Source: Xanthobacteraceae bacterium
Lineage (GTDB): Bacteria; Pseudomonadota; Alphaproteobacteria; Rhizobiales; Xanthobacteraceae
Direction of reading: 5' to 3'
Length of the DNA: 46,338 nt
NCBI GenBank assembly: GCA_028290465.1
Contig: JAQGJU010000130.1
Location: 1-46,338, forward strand
The translations under genes and the position numbers were made by a program. This document shows positions 1 through 7,968 of this stretch, one piece after another. How positions within the stretch are numbered: position 1 is the first letter of the stretch; every line of letters starts with the position of its first letter. The notes below the pieces were generated by a model. That model did no database searches and had not been told where the DNA came from. It was given only the letters and a program-made list of their open reading frames with translations.

Positions 1-169
1 TGTTGCGGGTGTGCCGGGTGTTGCCGCCGCGATAGAATTTCGGCGCACCTTCGAGCACCAGCACCGACGCGCCGTCGCGACGCGCCGCAATCGCGGCGCA
101 TAGCGCCGCGTTGCCACCGCCGACCACAAGAACGTCGTAGTTCTTGTCAAAAAATGCAGCTTCGCTCAC
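1..169 (-). CDS. FAD-dependent oxidoreductase, TcuA-like, N-terminal part (runs off the window)
   Basis: Only the first 56 codons are inside the window. The chosen start is a GTG at 169, with GGGAGA about nine bases upstream, just after the stop of the thiamine-diphosphate enzyme gene. The peptide has the FAD/NAD dinucleotide fold: YDVLVVGGGNAALCAAIAA, then a second strand ending VLVLEGAP. It is followed by RGGNTRHTRN, which is characteristic of tricarballylate dehydrogenase TcuA and related fumarate-reductase-type flavoproteins. It is probably co-transcribed with the upstream gene. Substrate cannot be judged from this fragment. Confidence 0.8.
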   Translation of the reverse strand, partial: MSEAAFFDKNYDVLVVGGGNAALCAAIAARRDGASVLVLEGAPKFYRGGNTRHTRN

Positions 170-187
170 GAAGGAGATCTCCCGCCA

Positions 188-1984
188 TCACTCCGGAATA
201 TAGCGCGTGCCGATACTCGGCTTGCTGACGCCGAGACCGGGCAGCTCCCAAACACCGGCGCCGGCCGGATTGATATCAGCCGCGATATCTACGTCAATCA
301 GGTATGGCTTGTTGGCCGCGATACCCCTGCGGACCGCTTCCGCAAGATCGGCGGCGCGATCAACGCGCACCCCTTCGACGCCGGCCGAGCGCGCCATTGC
401 GGCGAAGTCGGGGTTGTACCGTTCTCCGGTGAGCGGATCGTGAAAGTCGGTCGCCAGTTCGCGGCCATCGAGATAGCCGCGCTGCAGGCCGCGGATCGAC
501 GCATAGGCATAGTTATTCCACACCACCCAGACGACCGGCAGGTTGTATTCCTTCGCCGTAGCAAGCACGTTGGCATGCATCAGGAAGGCGCCGTCACCGC
601 AGACCGAGACGCACGGCCGGTCGGGCGCGGCGAACTTCGCACCGAGCACGCCGGCAACGCCGAAGCCCATCGCGCCAAAGCCCATGCAGCTGATGAGCGA
701 GTCCGGACGGCGCGGCTTGCAATAGCCGAGCAGCCAATTGTGATGCACGCCGATATCGCTGACCAGGATCGCATCCTCCGGCAGGCCGCGATCGATCTCG
801 AAGGCCGCGCGCTGCGGATTGATCGGCTGCGTATCGTCGGTGAAGCCCGGTGCCACGAGCTTGTCCCACTCCTGGCGATAACCGTCGATCTGGGCGAGCC
901 ACTTCTTGCGCGCGTCGAGCTTCTTGTCGATGTCCTTGCGGCGGTCGAGTTCAGCCAAGACCTGACGCAAGAAGGTGCGCAGATCGGCCATCAGGCCGAG
1001 CGCAACCGGATAGTTGCGGCCGATTTCATCGGGATCGATATCGACGTGAATGAGCCGCGTCGGCGGAATGGTGAATGAGTATCCCGGGATCCAGGAACTG
1101 GACGTGCGGTCGTCGAAACGCGCGCCCAGTGAGAGCAGCACGTCGGCCTGCCGCGTCGCGTGGTTGGCCTGATAGTGCCCGCCGCGCGCCACCATCCCGA
1201 GCGCCAGCGGATGATGCGTGTCGATCACGCCGAGACCGCTCATCGAGGCGGCGACCGGAATCTGCAATCGCTCGGCAAGCGCCAGCAGTTCGGGCGCGGC
1301 ACCGCCGTGACGGATCGCCTGCCCGACCAGCATCACCGGCCGGTCGGCATTCAGCAGCATATCGACGGCCTTGATGACGCCTTCGGGATCGGCACCGCAG
1401 CGGCTCGAAATATTCGCCGTCCATTCAGACGGCTTCGGCGCCTCTTCGGCAGCCTCTTCGAGGAACACATCGAACGGCACGTCGAGCACGACCGGACCCG
1501 GACGGCCGGTCACCATCGTCTTCCATGCCTGCCGCACGGCGAGCGGCACCATTTCGCCGCGCGTTGGCTGGAACACCCGCTTGCAGATACTGCGCACGGT
1601 CGAGGGAAAGTCCGCCTGATTTTGGCGATACATTTCCTGGAAGGCGCCGCGATTGAACTGGCTGGTCGGCACGTTGCCGGTCACGGCCAGAAACGGCACC
1701 GAGTCGAGATAGGCCGTCGCCAGCGCAATCGGCAAGTTGGCCGAGCCCGGACCGCACGATGTAAACGTCGCGGTCGGCTTGCCCGACACGCGATAATACA
1801 CGTCAGCCATGAAGCCGCAGACGCTCTCATGACGTGTCGAGATGGTCTTGATGTCGGAAGAGCGCTCGCGCAGCGCGTCGATGAACTGGATGTTGCCGTG
1901 GCCGCACAGTCCGAAGGCGTAAGGAACCTTCTCCTGAACCAGGTAATCGACAATGACCTGAGCGCCATTGAGCTTGTTGGACAT
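188..1984 (-). CDS. Thiamine-diphosphate-dependent enzyme, acetolactate synthase-like
   Basis: 598 residues, the usual length for the large acetolactate synthase/POX family. The N-terminal pyrimidine-binding domain carries the catalytic Glu in RHES (about residue 53) and GPGSANLPIALA. The central domain contains LLSLGARFDDR. The C-terminal domain has the diphosphate motif GDGAFLMHANVLATA followed by NNYAY. The ATG at 1984 has AGGAG nine bases upstream. It catalyses decarboxylation or carboligation of a 2-oxo acid, but specificity is open: biosynthetic IlvB would normally have IlvN next to it, and here the neighbours are a flavoprotein and an aldehyde dehydrogenase relic. A catabolic role is therefore more likely (inference). 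Confidence 0.85.
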   Translation of the reverse strand: MSNKLNGAQVIVDYLVQEKVPYAFGLCGHGNIQFIDALRERSSDIKTISTRHESVCGFMADVYYRVSGKPTATFTSCGPGSANLPIALATAYLDSVPFLAVTGNVPTSQFNRGAFQEMYRQNQADFPSTVRSICKRVFQPTRGEMVPLAVRQAWKTMVTGRPGPVVLDVPFDVFLEEAAEEAPKPSEWTANISSRCGADPEGVIKAVDMLLNADRPVMLVGQAIRHGGAAPELLALAERLQIPVAASMSGLGVIDTHHPLALGMVARGGHYQANHATRQADVLLSLGARFDDRTSSSWIPGYSFTIPPTRLIHVDIDPDEIGRNYPVALGLMADLRTFLRQVLAELDRRKDIDKKLDARKKWLAQIDGYRQEWDKLVAPGFTDDTQPINPQRAAFEIDRGLPEDAILVSDIGVHHNWLLGYCKPRRPDSLISCMGFGAMGFGVAGVLGAKFAAPDRPCVSVCGDGAFLMHANVLATAKEYNLPVVWVVWNNYAYASIRGLQRGYLDGRELATDFHDPLTGERYNPDFAAMARSAGVEGVRVDRAADLAEAVRRGIAANKPYLIDVDIAADINPAGAGVWELPGLGVSKPSIGTRYIPE

Positions 1985-2020
1985 GAATTCAATCTCCTGG
2001 AAGGGCGTCGGCGCAAGCCG

Positions 2021-2469
2021 TTACGTGTTGAAGACGACGAGCCGCTCATCCGTCATTTCGCGGATGGCGTAATGCGGACCTTCGCGGCCGATGCCACTGT
2101 CCTTGATCCCGCCATAGGGAAGCTGATCGGTGCGCCAGGTCGAGAGACCGTTGACGATATGCCGCCGGTGCGCACGGCGCGTGCGTCACGGATCGCTTTG
2201 CCGGTCTCAGGCGCCATCGCCTCGGCGATGACGTCTACCCGCTCCCGCAGCAACACACCGACGCGCCGCAGCAGCGCCGCGCGCTCATAACCGGGCATAT
2301 TGGCGATGGTGGATTTGGCCGCGACCGCGGCGGAAATCGCTTTTTCAAGCTCGGCAGCGGTGGAATTCGGCGCGCGCCAGACCGGCTCATGCCGATACGG
2401 GTCGATGACGTCGTAGGTACGCTCGGCCTCCACCCAGGCGCCATTGATCAGCATCGGTATGGCCTGCAT
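2021..2469 (-). pseudogene. Aldehyde dehydrogenase gene with internal deletion and frameshift
   Basis: The first ~98 codons from the ATG at 2469 give a normal aldehyde dehydrogenase N-terminus (LINGAWVEAERTYDVIDPY, then MAPETGKAIRDAR). This joins directly to the extreme C-terminus of the same family: VRTGGI in the first frame, then IVNGLSTWRTDQLPYGG and GREGPHYAIREMTDERLVV in a frame shifted by one base, ending in TAA at 2021. About 330-350 residues, with the catalytic Cys and Glu, are missing, and a one- or two-base indel near 2150 breaks the remaining frame. The product cannot be active. The gene was probably the first of the minus-strand unit with the thiamine-diphosphate enzyme and the flavoprotein. 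Confidence 0.85.
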
Positions 2470-2603
2470 GCGTCAGCCACTTCCATTTCTTATTGCGGCT
2501 GATAAGCCCGAATTGCAGGCCCTTGGAGAGGCCAGCGTGCGCCGTTCCCACCAAGCGCGTGCCCACCCCGAAGGAGCCGGAGTATTACAATATGAGTTCT
2601 CGT

Positions 2604-2632
2604 TTGACAATGCCGCATCGTGGGATCATTTT
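2604..2632 (+). promoter_or_regulatory. Possible sigma-70 promoter for the LVIVD gene
   Basis: TTGACA at 2604-2609 is followed after 17 bases by CATTTT (2627-2632), which is a poor -10 box. It lies about 30 bases before the ATG at 2663. The -35 is a perfect match, but the weak -10 keeps confidence low. Confidence 0.3.
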
Positions 2633-2662
2633 CCCGACGAGAACAGACCGAGGCAAAAGAAC

Positions 2663-3844
2663 ATGACCGAACGCTATCGCGAGGAAGCCAAGAACTTTCG
2701 CCTGCTCGGCCACGATCCGTCGGCCGCTTTCGGTGGCGGCAGCCTGGTCGAAGTGAAGAACGGCTATGCCTATGTCGGCTCTGTCGGCGGTTCAAGCTTC
2801 AACGCGCCGGAAGGCTTCACCGTTCATGACGTGTCGGATCCGCGCAAGCCGCACAAGGTCGCTGAATTTCGCGCGCCGGCCGGCGTGCATTGCCACAAGC
2901 TGCGTCTGGTCGGCGATGATCTGCTCTATGTGAACTCCGAGAAACTGGCCGGCGACAAGGGCAAAGACGGTCGCGGCGGCCTTTATATCTTCGACATCCG
3001 CAATCCGCGCGAGCCGAAGCAGGTCGGCTTCTATGACATGCCGGGCAGCGGCCCACATCGATTCGGCATCGACAAGGAGCGCAATCTCGCGTTGCTGCCG
3101 TGCGACGCCGAAGGCTGGCACAAGCGCGTGATCTGGACGCTCGACCTGCGCGATCCGCTGAAGCCGGAGATCGTCAGCATCTGGGGCCTGCCCTGGCAAA
3201 AGACGCAGGATGCCGCGCTTGGCAACGATCCGATGCCGGCTGATAACACCTGCACGCTGCACGGACCGCCGGTGATCCGCGGCAACCGGATGTATGCCGC
3301 GTTCTGGGGCGGCGGCGTCGCGGTGATCGACTGCACCGACCTGCGCAACATGGACCTGGTCGGTCACGTCTGCTGGTCGCCGCCGTTTCCTGGCGGCACG
3401 CATACGGCTTGGCCGATCGGCAACAAGCCCTATCTGGTCGTCACAGATGAGGCCCGCGCGAAGCAGAACTATTGGGATGCGCAGTTCATGTGGATCGTCG
3501 ATATCCGCGACGAGACCAATCCGATCCCGGTCTCTAACTTCTTCCCCGACCGCGAGAAGTACTTCAACCGGGGCGGCCGCTTCGGCGCGCATAACATCCT
3601 CGAGCATATTCCCGACGAAGGTCCGTGGGCCAATCTGGTATTCCTGACCTACTTCAACGCTGGCCTGCGCGCGGTCGATGTCAGCGATCCGCTGCGGCCG
3701 AAGGAAGTTGGCTACTACGTGCCGGAAACACCCGAGGGCCAGGCGGCGATCCAGTCGAACGACGTCGGCACAGACGAGCACGGTCGTCTGTATTTGATCG
3801 ATCGCTGGGGTGCCGGCATGCACATCGTCGAGTATACCGGCTGA
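2663..3844 (+). CDS. LVIVD-repeat beta-propeller protein
   Basis: 393 residues from the ATG at 2663. An in-frame ATG at 2444 is rejected because it lies inside the aldehyde dehydrogenase relic and adds a low-complexity leader without homology. At least five LVIVD-type blades are visible: YAYVGSVGG..FTVHDVSDPRKP, LLYVNSEK..LYIFDIRNPREP, MYAAFWGGGVAVIDCTDL, WIVDIRDETNPIP, and FLTYFNAGLRAVDVSDPLRP. No signal peptide is seen with this start, so it is probably cytoplasmic. Function is unknown; such propellers mostly serve as binding scaffolds. A strong terminator follows the stop. Confidence 0.85.
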   Translation: MTERYREEAKNFRLLGHDPSAAFGGGSLVEVKNGYAYVGSVGGSSFNAPEGFTVHDVSDPRKPHKVAEFRAPAGVHCHKLRLVGDDLLYVNSEKLAGDKGKDGRGGLYIFDIRNPREPKQVGFYDMPGSGPHRFGIDKERNLALLPCDAEGWHKRVIWTLDLRDPLKPEIVSIWGLPWQKTQDAALGNDPMPADNTCTLHGPPVIRGNRMYAAFWGGGVAVIDCTDLRNMDLVGHVCWSPPFPGGTHTAWPIGNKPYLVVTDEARAKQNYWDAQFMWIVDIRDETNPIPVSNFFPDREKYFNRGGRFGAHNILEHIPDEGPWANLVFLTYFNAGLRAVDVSDPLRPKEVGYYVPETPEGQAAIQSNDVGTDEHGRLYLIDRWGAGMHIVEYTG

Positions 3845-3871
3845 GCCTTAGACTTACGGCCAAATGAGAAG

Positions 3872-3908
3872 CGCGCCCGGCTAAAGCCTAGGCGCGTTTT
3901 TCTTTTTT
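3872..3908 (+). terminator. Rho-independent terminator after the LVIVD gene
   Basis: CGCGCC (3872-3877) pairs with GGCGCG (3891-3896), with a nested GGCT/AGCC stem (3879-3882 with 3885-3888) and an AA loop. A T-rich tract (3897-3908, one C interrupting) follows. The stop codon of the convergent small gene (3888-3890) lies inside the hairpin. Confidence 0.75.
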
Positions 3909-4073
3909 CGCGTCGGCGCTGTCCGGCTTCGGCTTAACGACGGTCGCCGCATACATGTCGTGCCGCGCCGGCCGCCAATAGGCCGCGATCCGCGCCCGCT
4001 TCTGCGCATAGTTCTCGTACATCGTCTCGGTTTCGCAGTCTTCGCACATGCGCGCCCGTCGCCCTTCGTTCAA
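3888..4073 (-). CDS. Small basic CxxC protein, function unknown
   Basis: 61 residues. It has CEDC (residues 10-13), which could bind a metal or be redox-active. An aromatic/arginine-rich middle follows (MYENYAQKRARIAAYW) and a Lys-rich tail (KPKPDSADAKKEKRA). Third codon positions are overwhelmingly G or C, as in neighbouring genes, which supports real coding. The start could instead be the second Met, just before CEDC. It converges on the LVIVD gene and stops inside that gene's terminator. I do not recognise a named family. Confidence 0.6.
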   Translation of the reverse strand: MNEGRRARMCEDCETETMYENYAQKRARIAAYWRPARHDMYAATVVKPKPDSADAKKEKRA

Positions 4074-4451
4074 GTTGGAAGCGCTTCTGTTTCTTCGTAT
4101 CCGCTCTCGCGCGATCGCATGTCAACCCACATAACGATCGACAGGGCATCGAAGATGTGTTGGCGCACCGTGCCGCACGGCGCGAGGCTGTTTCTATTGG
4201 GTTTCGATGGTGCACCACCGCACGAACGAACAGTTCAATCTGAACAACACGTCTCAACCGTCGACAAAAGCGGCGGCGTTGCATGCGCAGAGCAGATCAT
4301 CTCATATAGTCAGTTGACATTCTACATTGACACAAAAATACTGGCGACAGTCAGGCACATGACCTGAGACCAACGATAAAGGTCGCATCGGATCGGCGGC
4401 TCTCTCGTGTTGAGGGATGTGCCGCAACGAGAGCGCCGCCCGGGAGGAACA
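4074..4451. other. Intergenic region upstream of the first Bug gene
   Basis: No supported gene. Two TTGACA boxes occur 13 bases apart (4314-4319 and 4327-4332). The first is followed after 17 bases by AATACT (4337-4342), a possible promoter about 110 bases before the start of the binding-protein gene. An open frame on plus through this area (3960-4367) has no homology and atypical codons. Confidence 0.5.
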
Positions 4452-5435
4452 ATGAGATCACGTGTACGGCTACTCGCCGCGGCTCTATGCTTGGCTCCTC
4501 TGCTCGGCACGGCCCACGCGGCCGACGAGTTTCCCACGCGGCCGATCCGCCTGATTGTCGGTTTTGCGCCGGGCGGGGCGACGGATGTCGTCGGACGCCT
4601 GCTCAGCGCATCGCTCACGCAAGAACTCAAACAGACCGTCTATATCGAGAATATCGCCGGCGCGAGCGGCCTGATCGCTTGGAAGACCGTCGCGAATGCG
4701 CAGCCCGACGGCTACACGCTGATGATGGCCGAGAATGCGCTCTCGATGCGTCCAGCGCTGCCGGAAGCCGCTTCCGACCCGTTCGACCCGGTTACCCAGA
4801 TGTCCGGCGTGGCGCTGGCCGCGCATTCGCCGCTGGCGCTGGCTGTGGCCAAGCACGTCGAAGCCAATTCGGTGGCCGACCTGATCAAGCTGTCGAAGGC
4901 GAACCCGGACAAACTGAACTACGCCTCCGCCGGCACCGGATCGGTCGCCCAGATGGTTTGGGATGTCGTCAAGCAGGGCGCGCAGATCAAGGCGGTCGAT
5001 GTCCCGTTCCGTGGCGGCGGCCCGGCGATCGCGGCCATCATCGCCGGTCAGAGCGATATCATCATGGCCTCGACGCAGGTTGCCAAGCCTCTGGTCGAGC
5101 AGAAGATCATCAAGGCCTTCGCCGTCACCGGCAAAGAGCGTTCGCCCGCCCTGCCCGATGTGCCGACGCTCAGCGAAGCCGGCATCAAGCATGCCGATGC
5201 CGAATTGGAATTCTGGTACGGCGTGTTCGGCCCCAAGGGCCTGCCGGAAAACGTCAGGATTCGGCTGGAAAACGCCATCAAGACCGTCATCAACAGGCCC
5301 GACATCAAGGAACGGCTGCTCACCCTCGACATCAGCCCGCAATTCATGGCCGGGCCGCAGCTCGAGGCGAAACTGAAAACCGAAATCGCGAACTGGAAGG
5401 CGTTCACGGCATCGCAGCCGAAAACGTCGCGATAG
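4452..5435 (+). CDS. Bug/TctC family periplasmic binding protein
   Basis: 327 residues from the ATG at 4452, preceded by GGGAGGA. A Sec signal peptide (MRSRVRLLAAALCLAPLLGT, cut near AHAADE) is followed by the family opening PTRPIRLIVGFAPGGATDVV. Other family marks are QPDGYTLMMA, LNYASAGTGSVAQM, the DVPFRGGGPAI pocket motif, and ALPDVPTLSEAG. It binds a small carboxylate in the periplasm as the receptor of a tripartite tricarboxylate transporter. No TctA or TctB membrane gene is in the window, so it is an orphan receptor, as is common in this family. Ligand unknown. Confidence 0.9.
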   Translation: MRSRVRLLAAALCLAPLLGTAHAADEFPTRPIRLIVGFAPGGATDVVGRLLSASLTQELKQTVYIENIAGASGLIAWKTVANAQPDGYTLMMAENALSMRPALPEAASDPFDPVTQMSGVALAAHSPLALAVAKHVEANSVADLIKLSKANPDKLNYASAGTGSVAQMVWDVVKQGAQIKAVDVPFRGGGPAIAAIIAGQSDIIMASTQVAKPLVEQKIIKAFAVTGKERSPALPDVPTLSEAGIKHADAELEFWYGVFGPKGLPENVRIRLENAIKTVINRPDIKERLLTLDISPQFMAGPQLEAKLKTEIANWKAFTASQPKTSR

Positions 5436-5460
5436 GGCCACGCGCCCTCGCCTGCACCTA

Positions 5461-5509
5461 GAGCATGATCCCGAAAAGTGGGAACCGGTTTTCGGAAAAG
5501 ATCATGCTC
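5461..5509. repeat. Palindromic intergenic repeat, type A copy 1
   Basis: A 49-base imperfect palindrome with terminal arms GAGCATGATC and GATCATGCTC and an AAAAGTGGGAACCGGTTTTC core. A copy in the opposite orientation lies at 7688-7735. Elements of this type are recurrent in Bradyrhizobium-like genomes (established knowledge). Possible roles are as a transcript-end hairpin or as a mobile REP/MITE-like unit. Confidence 0.85.
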
Positions 5510-5521
5510 CAACCACAAGCG

Positions 5522-5559
5522 AGACTCTGATCCGATTCAACTTGATCGGATCAGAGTCT
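5522..5559. repeat. Perfect 15-bp inverted repeat
   Basis: AGACTCTGATCCGAT (5522-5536) and ATCGGATCAGAGTCT (5545-5559) are exactly complementary around an eight-base loop. There is no T-tract. It is another intergenic palindrome of a kind seen repeatedly in this bacterial group, placed 12 bases after the type A repeat. Confidence 0.85.
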
Positions 5560-5573
5560 AGCCCCATCGACGC

Positions 5574-5604
5574 AAAGGCCGAAGCCGTTCGCGCTTCGGC
5601 CTTT
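5574..5604 (+). terminator. Hairpin after the Bug gene, terminator-like
   Basis: AAAGGCCGAAGC (5574-5585) and GCTTCGGCCTTT (5593-5604) form a perfect 12-bp stem with a seven-base loop. The A-rich and T-rich ends of the stem resemble a bidirectional terminator, although no longer T-tract follows. It sits 36 bases before the hydrolase start. Confidence 0.6.
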
Positions 5605-5639
5605 CAACGTCCAGCAATGACGCAACAAGGAAGTACGGA

Positions 5640-6803
5640 ATGAACCGCGGCCCCTGGATCGATCACTTCGGCGACAATTTTCTATGGTCAAATGCCACCT
5701 TGATCATCAAGGGCATGGCACCCTACGGCGTCGTCGCGCTGGAAGAGATCGATCGCGTCTGCGAACGGCTGCGACCGCGCTGGGGCGAGGAAAATGCATG
5801 GCCGGAAGAATGGCGCCGCATGGGCGTCATGATCGAAGACCGCGCGGAAGCGGCGCTCGCCAAGGGCCATAAGCTGACCGCCGCCAATTATTTCCTGCGC
5901 GCCGGCATCTATCACTACAACGCCGAGCGCTTTATGTATCCCGGCCCGGAAAAGCGCGCGCAGAGCGCCATTGCCTACAAGTGCTGGCATGCCGGCATTC
6001 GCCTCGGCGAGCCCACCATCGAATTCGTCGAAGTGCCTTATCAGGGCACGACGCTGCCGGCACTGTTCATGCGCGCGGAAGGCACCAACGGCAAGCCGGC
6101 GCCGACCATCGTCATCGTCAACGGCATGGACAATGCCAAGGAGATGAGCATCTTCTTCGCGGCGCGCGAATTCGCCCGGCGCGGCTTCAACTCGCTGGCG
6201 CTGGACGGCCCCGGCATGGGCGAGACGCGCCGCATGCGCGACATGCCGAGCCGGTACGATTACGAAGTGCCCGGCGGCGCCGCCTTCGACTATCTGGCCG
6301 CAAGGCCCGATGTCGATGCCAAGCGCATTGTCTCCTTCGGTTACAGCTTTGGGGGCTATTATTCATCGCGCATTGCCGCCCGCGATCATCGCTTCGCCGC
6401 CTGCGTCGCGCTGTCGGCGCTGCATTGGGATCTGGCCGCCTGGCAGGAGAAGATCCGCCTGCAGAACCTGAACGCGCCGACCAAGGTCGCGCAATCGAAC
6501 TTCCAGTTCCGCTGGGTCGTCGGCGCCGAGACCCAGGAAGAAGGCATCGAGATCGCGAAGCAGTTCACCCTGAAGGACGTCGCCAAGGAAATGGTGTGTC
6601 CGTTCCTGGTGACGCATGGTGGCAATGACCGCGTCGTCCCGGTCGAGAACGCGCAAAAGCTCTATGACGCCGTCGGCAGCAAGGACAAGAGCATCAAGAT
6701 CTTCTCAACCGAAGAAGGTGGCGCGGAGCACGCCCATGTCGACAACCGGCAGGTCGGCATCGACTTTGCCGCCGACTGGCTGCAGGACCGCCTTCAGGGT
6801 TGA
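5640..6803 (+). CDS. Alpha/beta hydrolase, dihydroxypseudooxynicotine hydrolase-like
   Basis: 387 residues. A helical N-terminal lid (about residues 1-120) precedes the hydrolase core. The nucleophile elbow is GYSFGG with Ser236. The acid is probably Asp330 in GGNDRVVP, and the base His364 or His366 near EHAHVDN. The layout resembles the hydrolase that cleaves a C-C bond in 2,6-dihydroxypseudooxynicotine and related carbon-carbon hydrolases or esterases with an N-terminal helical domain. No signal peptide, so cytoplasmic. A ModA-like binding protein gene follows 53 bases later, suggesting uptake and hydrolysis of one compound (inference). Confidence 0.85.
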   Translation: MNRGPWIDHFGDNFLWSNATLIIKGMAPYGVVALEEIDRVCERLRPRWGEENAWPEEWRRMGVMIEDRAEAALAKGHKLTAANYFLRAGIYHYNAERFMYPGPEKRAQSAIAYKCWHAGIRLGEPTIEFVEVPYQGTTLPALFMRAEGTNGKPAPTIVIVNGMDNAKEMSIFFAAREFARRGFNSLALDGPGMGETRRMRDMPSRYDYEVPGGAAFDYLAARPDVDAKRIVSFGYSFGGYYSSRIAARDHRFAACVALSALHWDLAAWQEKIRLQNLNAPTKVAQSNFQFRWVVGAETQEEGIEIAKQFTLKDVAKEMVCPFLVTHGGNDRVVPVENAQKLYDAVGSKDKSIKIFSTEEGGAEHAHVDNRQVGIDFAADWLQDRLQG

Positions 6804-6856
6804 GCCATAGGCCGGACACGCTCGCCCGGTTCTTTGACGGACAAGGGGACTCGTCC

Positions 6857-7630
6857 ATGATGAACGCATCGACAAAGATACTATCGGCCATGCTCACCGG
6901 CATCGCGGTCGCGGCAATCTGCCTGTCGGCAGCGACCGCCGGCGAGGTCAAGGTGATCAGCGCCAACGGCATGCGCGAGGTCATCAAAGAGACCGCGGCG
7001 CGTTACGAAGCGGAAAGCGGCAACAAGCTCGTCATCACCGTGGCGGAAACCGGCGAAATCCGGAAACGCGTGCTCGCCGGCGAGAACTTCGACGTCATCA
7101 TGGTGCCGAAGACCACGTCCGACGAATTCGACAAGGCCGGCAAGATCACCTCCGAGCAGGCGCCGCTCATCCGCGTCAATTTCGGTCTCGGCGTGAAGGC
7201 CGATGGACCGCAGCCGGATGTATCGACGGCCGAGGGGCTGAAGAAGACCTTTCTTACCGCCAAGACCATCCTGATCACCGATCCGACGAATGGCGGCATC
7301 AGCGGCGTTCATCTGATGAGCGTGCTCGACCAGCTCGGCATCAAGGACGAAATGAAGCCGAAGCTCGTGCCCAACCGCGGCAACGGCTTCCACGCGGAAA
7401 AAGTCGTCACCGGCGAGGCCGACATGGCAGTGCAGGCCGAGCACGAGATCAAATGCGTGAAGGGCACGGCCTTCCTCGAATATCCGAAGGAATTTCAGCG
7501 CCCGATCATCTTCATCGGCAGCATCGGCGCGGCCGCGGGCGACGCCAAGGCCGCCAAGTCCTATCTGAGCTTTATCGCCGGCCCGGAGGCTGCGCCGGCC
7601 ATCAAGGCGCATTGCCTGACGCACGGCTGA
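6857..7630 (+). CDS. ModA-like periplasmic substrate-binding protein
   Basis: 257 residues from the ATG at 6857 (AAGGGGA upstream; a second ATG follows directly). A signal peptide ends near SAATAGEV. The mature part follows the molybdate-type fold: VISANGMREVIKETAARYE, then VTVAETGEIRKRVLAGENFDV, ITDPTNGGISGVHL and a C-terminal SIGAAAGDAKAAKSYLSF. No ModB/ModC permease or ATPase is adjacent, so the ligand need not be molybdate; many such proteins in this group sit alone beside hydrolases. It probably shares a transcript with the hydrolase. Confidence 0.8.
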   Translation: MMNASTKILSAMLTGIAVAAICLSAATAGEVKVISANGMREVIKETAARYEAESGNKLVITVAETGEIRKRVLAGENFDVIMVPKTTSDEFDKAGKITSEQAPLIRVNFGLGVKADGPQPDVSTAEGLKKTFLTAKTILITDPTNGGISGVHLMSVLDQLGIKDEMKPKLVPNRGNGFHAEKVVTGEADMAVQAEHEIKCVKGTAFLEYPKEFQRPIIFIGSIGAAAGDAKAAKSYLSFIAGPEAAPAIKAHCLTHG

Positions 7631-7635
7631 GCCTT

Positions 7636-7676
7636 TAGAGCGCGATGCGCTTGAGTTGACACGCCATCGCGCTCTA
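7636..7676. repeat. Inverted repeat after the ModA-like gene
   Basis: TAGAGCGCGATG (7636-7647) and CATCGCGCTCTA (7665-7676) are perfectly complementary with a 17-base loop. It starts six bases after the stop codon, so it may end the transcript, but no T-tract follows. It lies directly before the second type A repeat. Confidence 0.75.
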
Positions 7677-7687
7677 GTCTTTTGTTT

Positions 7688-7735
7688 GAGCATGATCTTT
7701 TCGGAAAACGGTATCCCCTTTTCCGGATCATGCTC
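7688..7735. repeat. Palindromic intergenic repeat, type A copy 2 (inverted)
   Basis: A 48-base palindrome with the same GAGCATGATC/GATCATGCTC arms as 5461-5509 but in opposite orientation. The core CTTTTCGGAAAACGGTATCC matches the reverse complement of copy 1 with a few substitutions and a one-base length difference. Its right end supplies the stop codon of the IS481 relic. Confidence 0.85.
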
Positions 7736-7968
7736 TAGCTGTGGAGCCTCAACAGGTTGTCCTCTGGGAGGCCGAGTCTGCTGATGGGTGTTCTGGCTTT
7801 CAAGCTACCATGTGGCCGATGCCAGTTATAGCGATGGAGCCAGATTGGCAGCTCTGCGGTTCGGCCATCGGAGTGAGTGTAAGCCTTGGTGTAGGCCCAC
7901 TCCCGCAGCGCGGTCTGGATGAACCTCTCAGCCTTGCCGTTGGTCTTGGGCGTGTAGGGCCTGGTGCG
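7735..7968 (-). pseudogene. IS481-family transposase, C-terminal relic
   Basis: The last ~77 residues of an IS481-type DDE transposase are intact: RPYTPKTNGKAERFIQTALR, REWAYTKAYTHSD, ELPIWLHRYNWHRPHGSLKA, and PISRLGLPEDNLLRLHS. This includes the region around the last catalytic Glu (in KAERF). The N-terminal helix-turn-helix and the first two catalytic Asp residues are absent. In the same frame it is joined upstream to an unrelated integrase fragment, with the fusion near VSDVRT. Not capable of transposition. Confidence 0.8.

Noticed and set aside
1160-2290. Long plus-strand open frame of 376 codons
   Set aside because: It lies antisense to the thiamine-diphosphate enzyme gene and has the His/Arg-rich composition of mirrored GC-rich codons, with no family motif.
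2792-3823. Long minus-strand open frame of 343 codons
   Set aside because: Antisense shadow of the LVIVD-repeat gene; no domain and no ribosome-binding site, while the plus frame has clear repeats.
5461-7735. CRISPR-like interpretation of the palindromic repeats
   Set aside because: Only two copies in opposite orientation 2.2 kb apart with genes between; no regular spacers and no cas genes.
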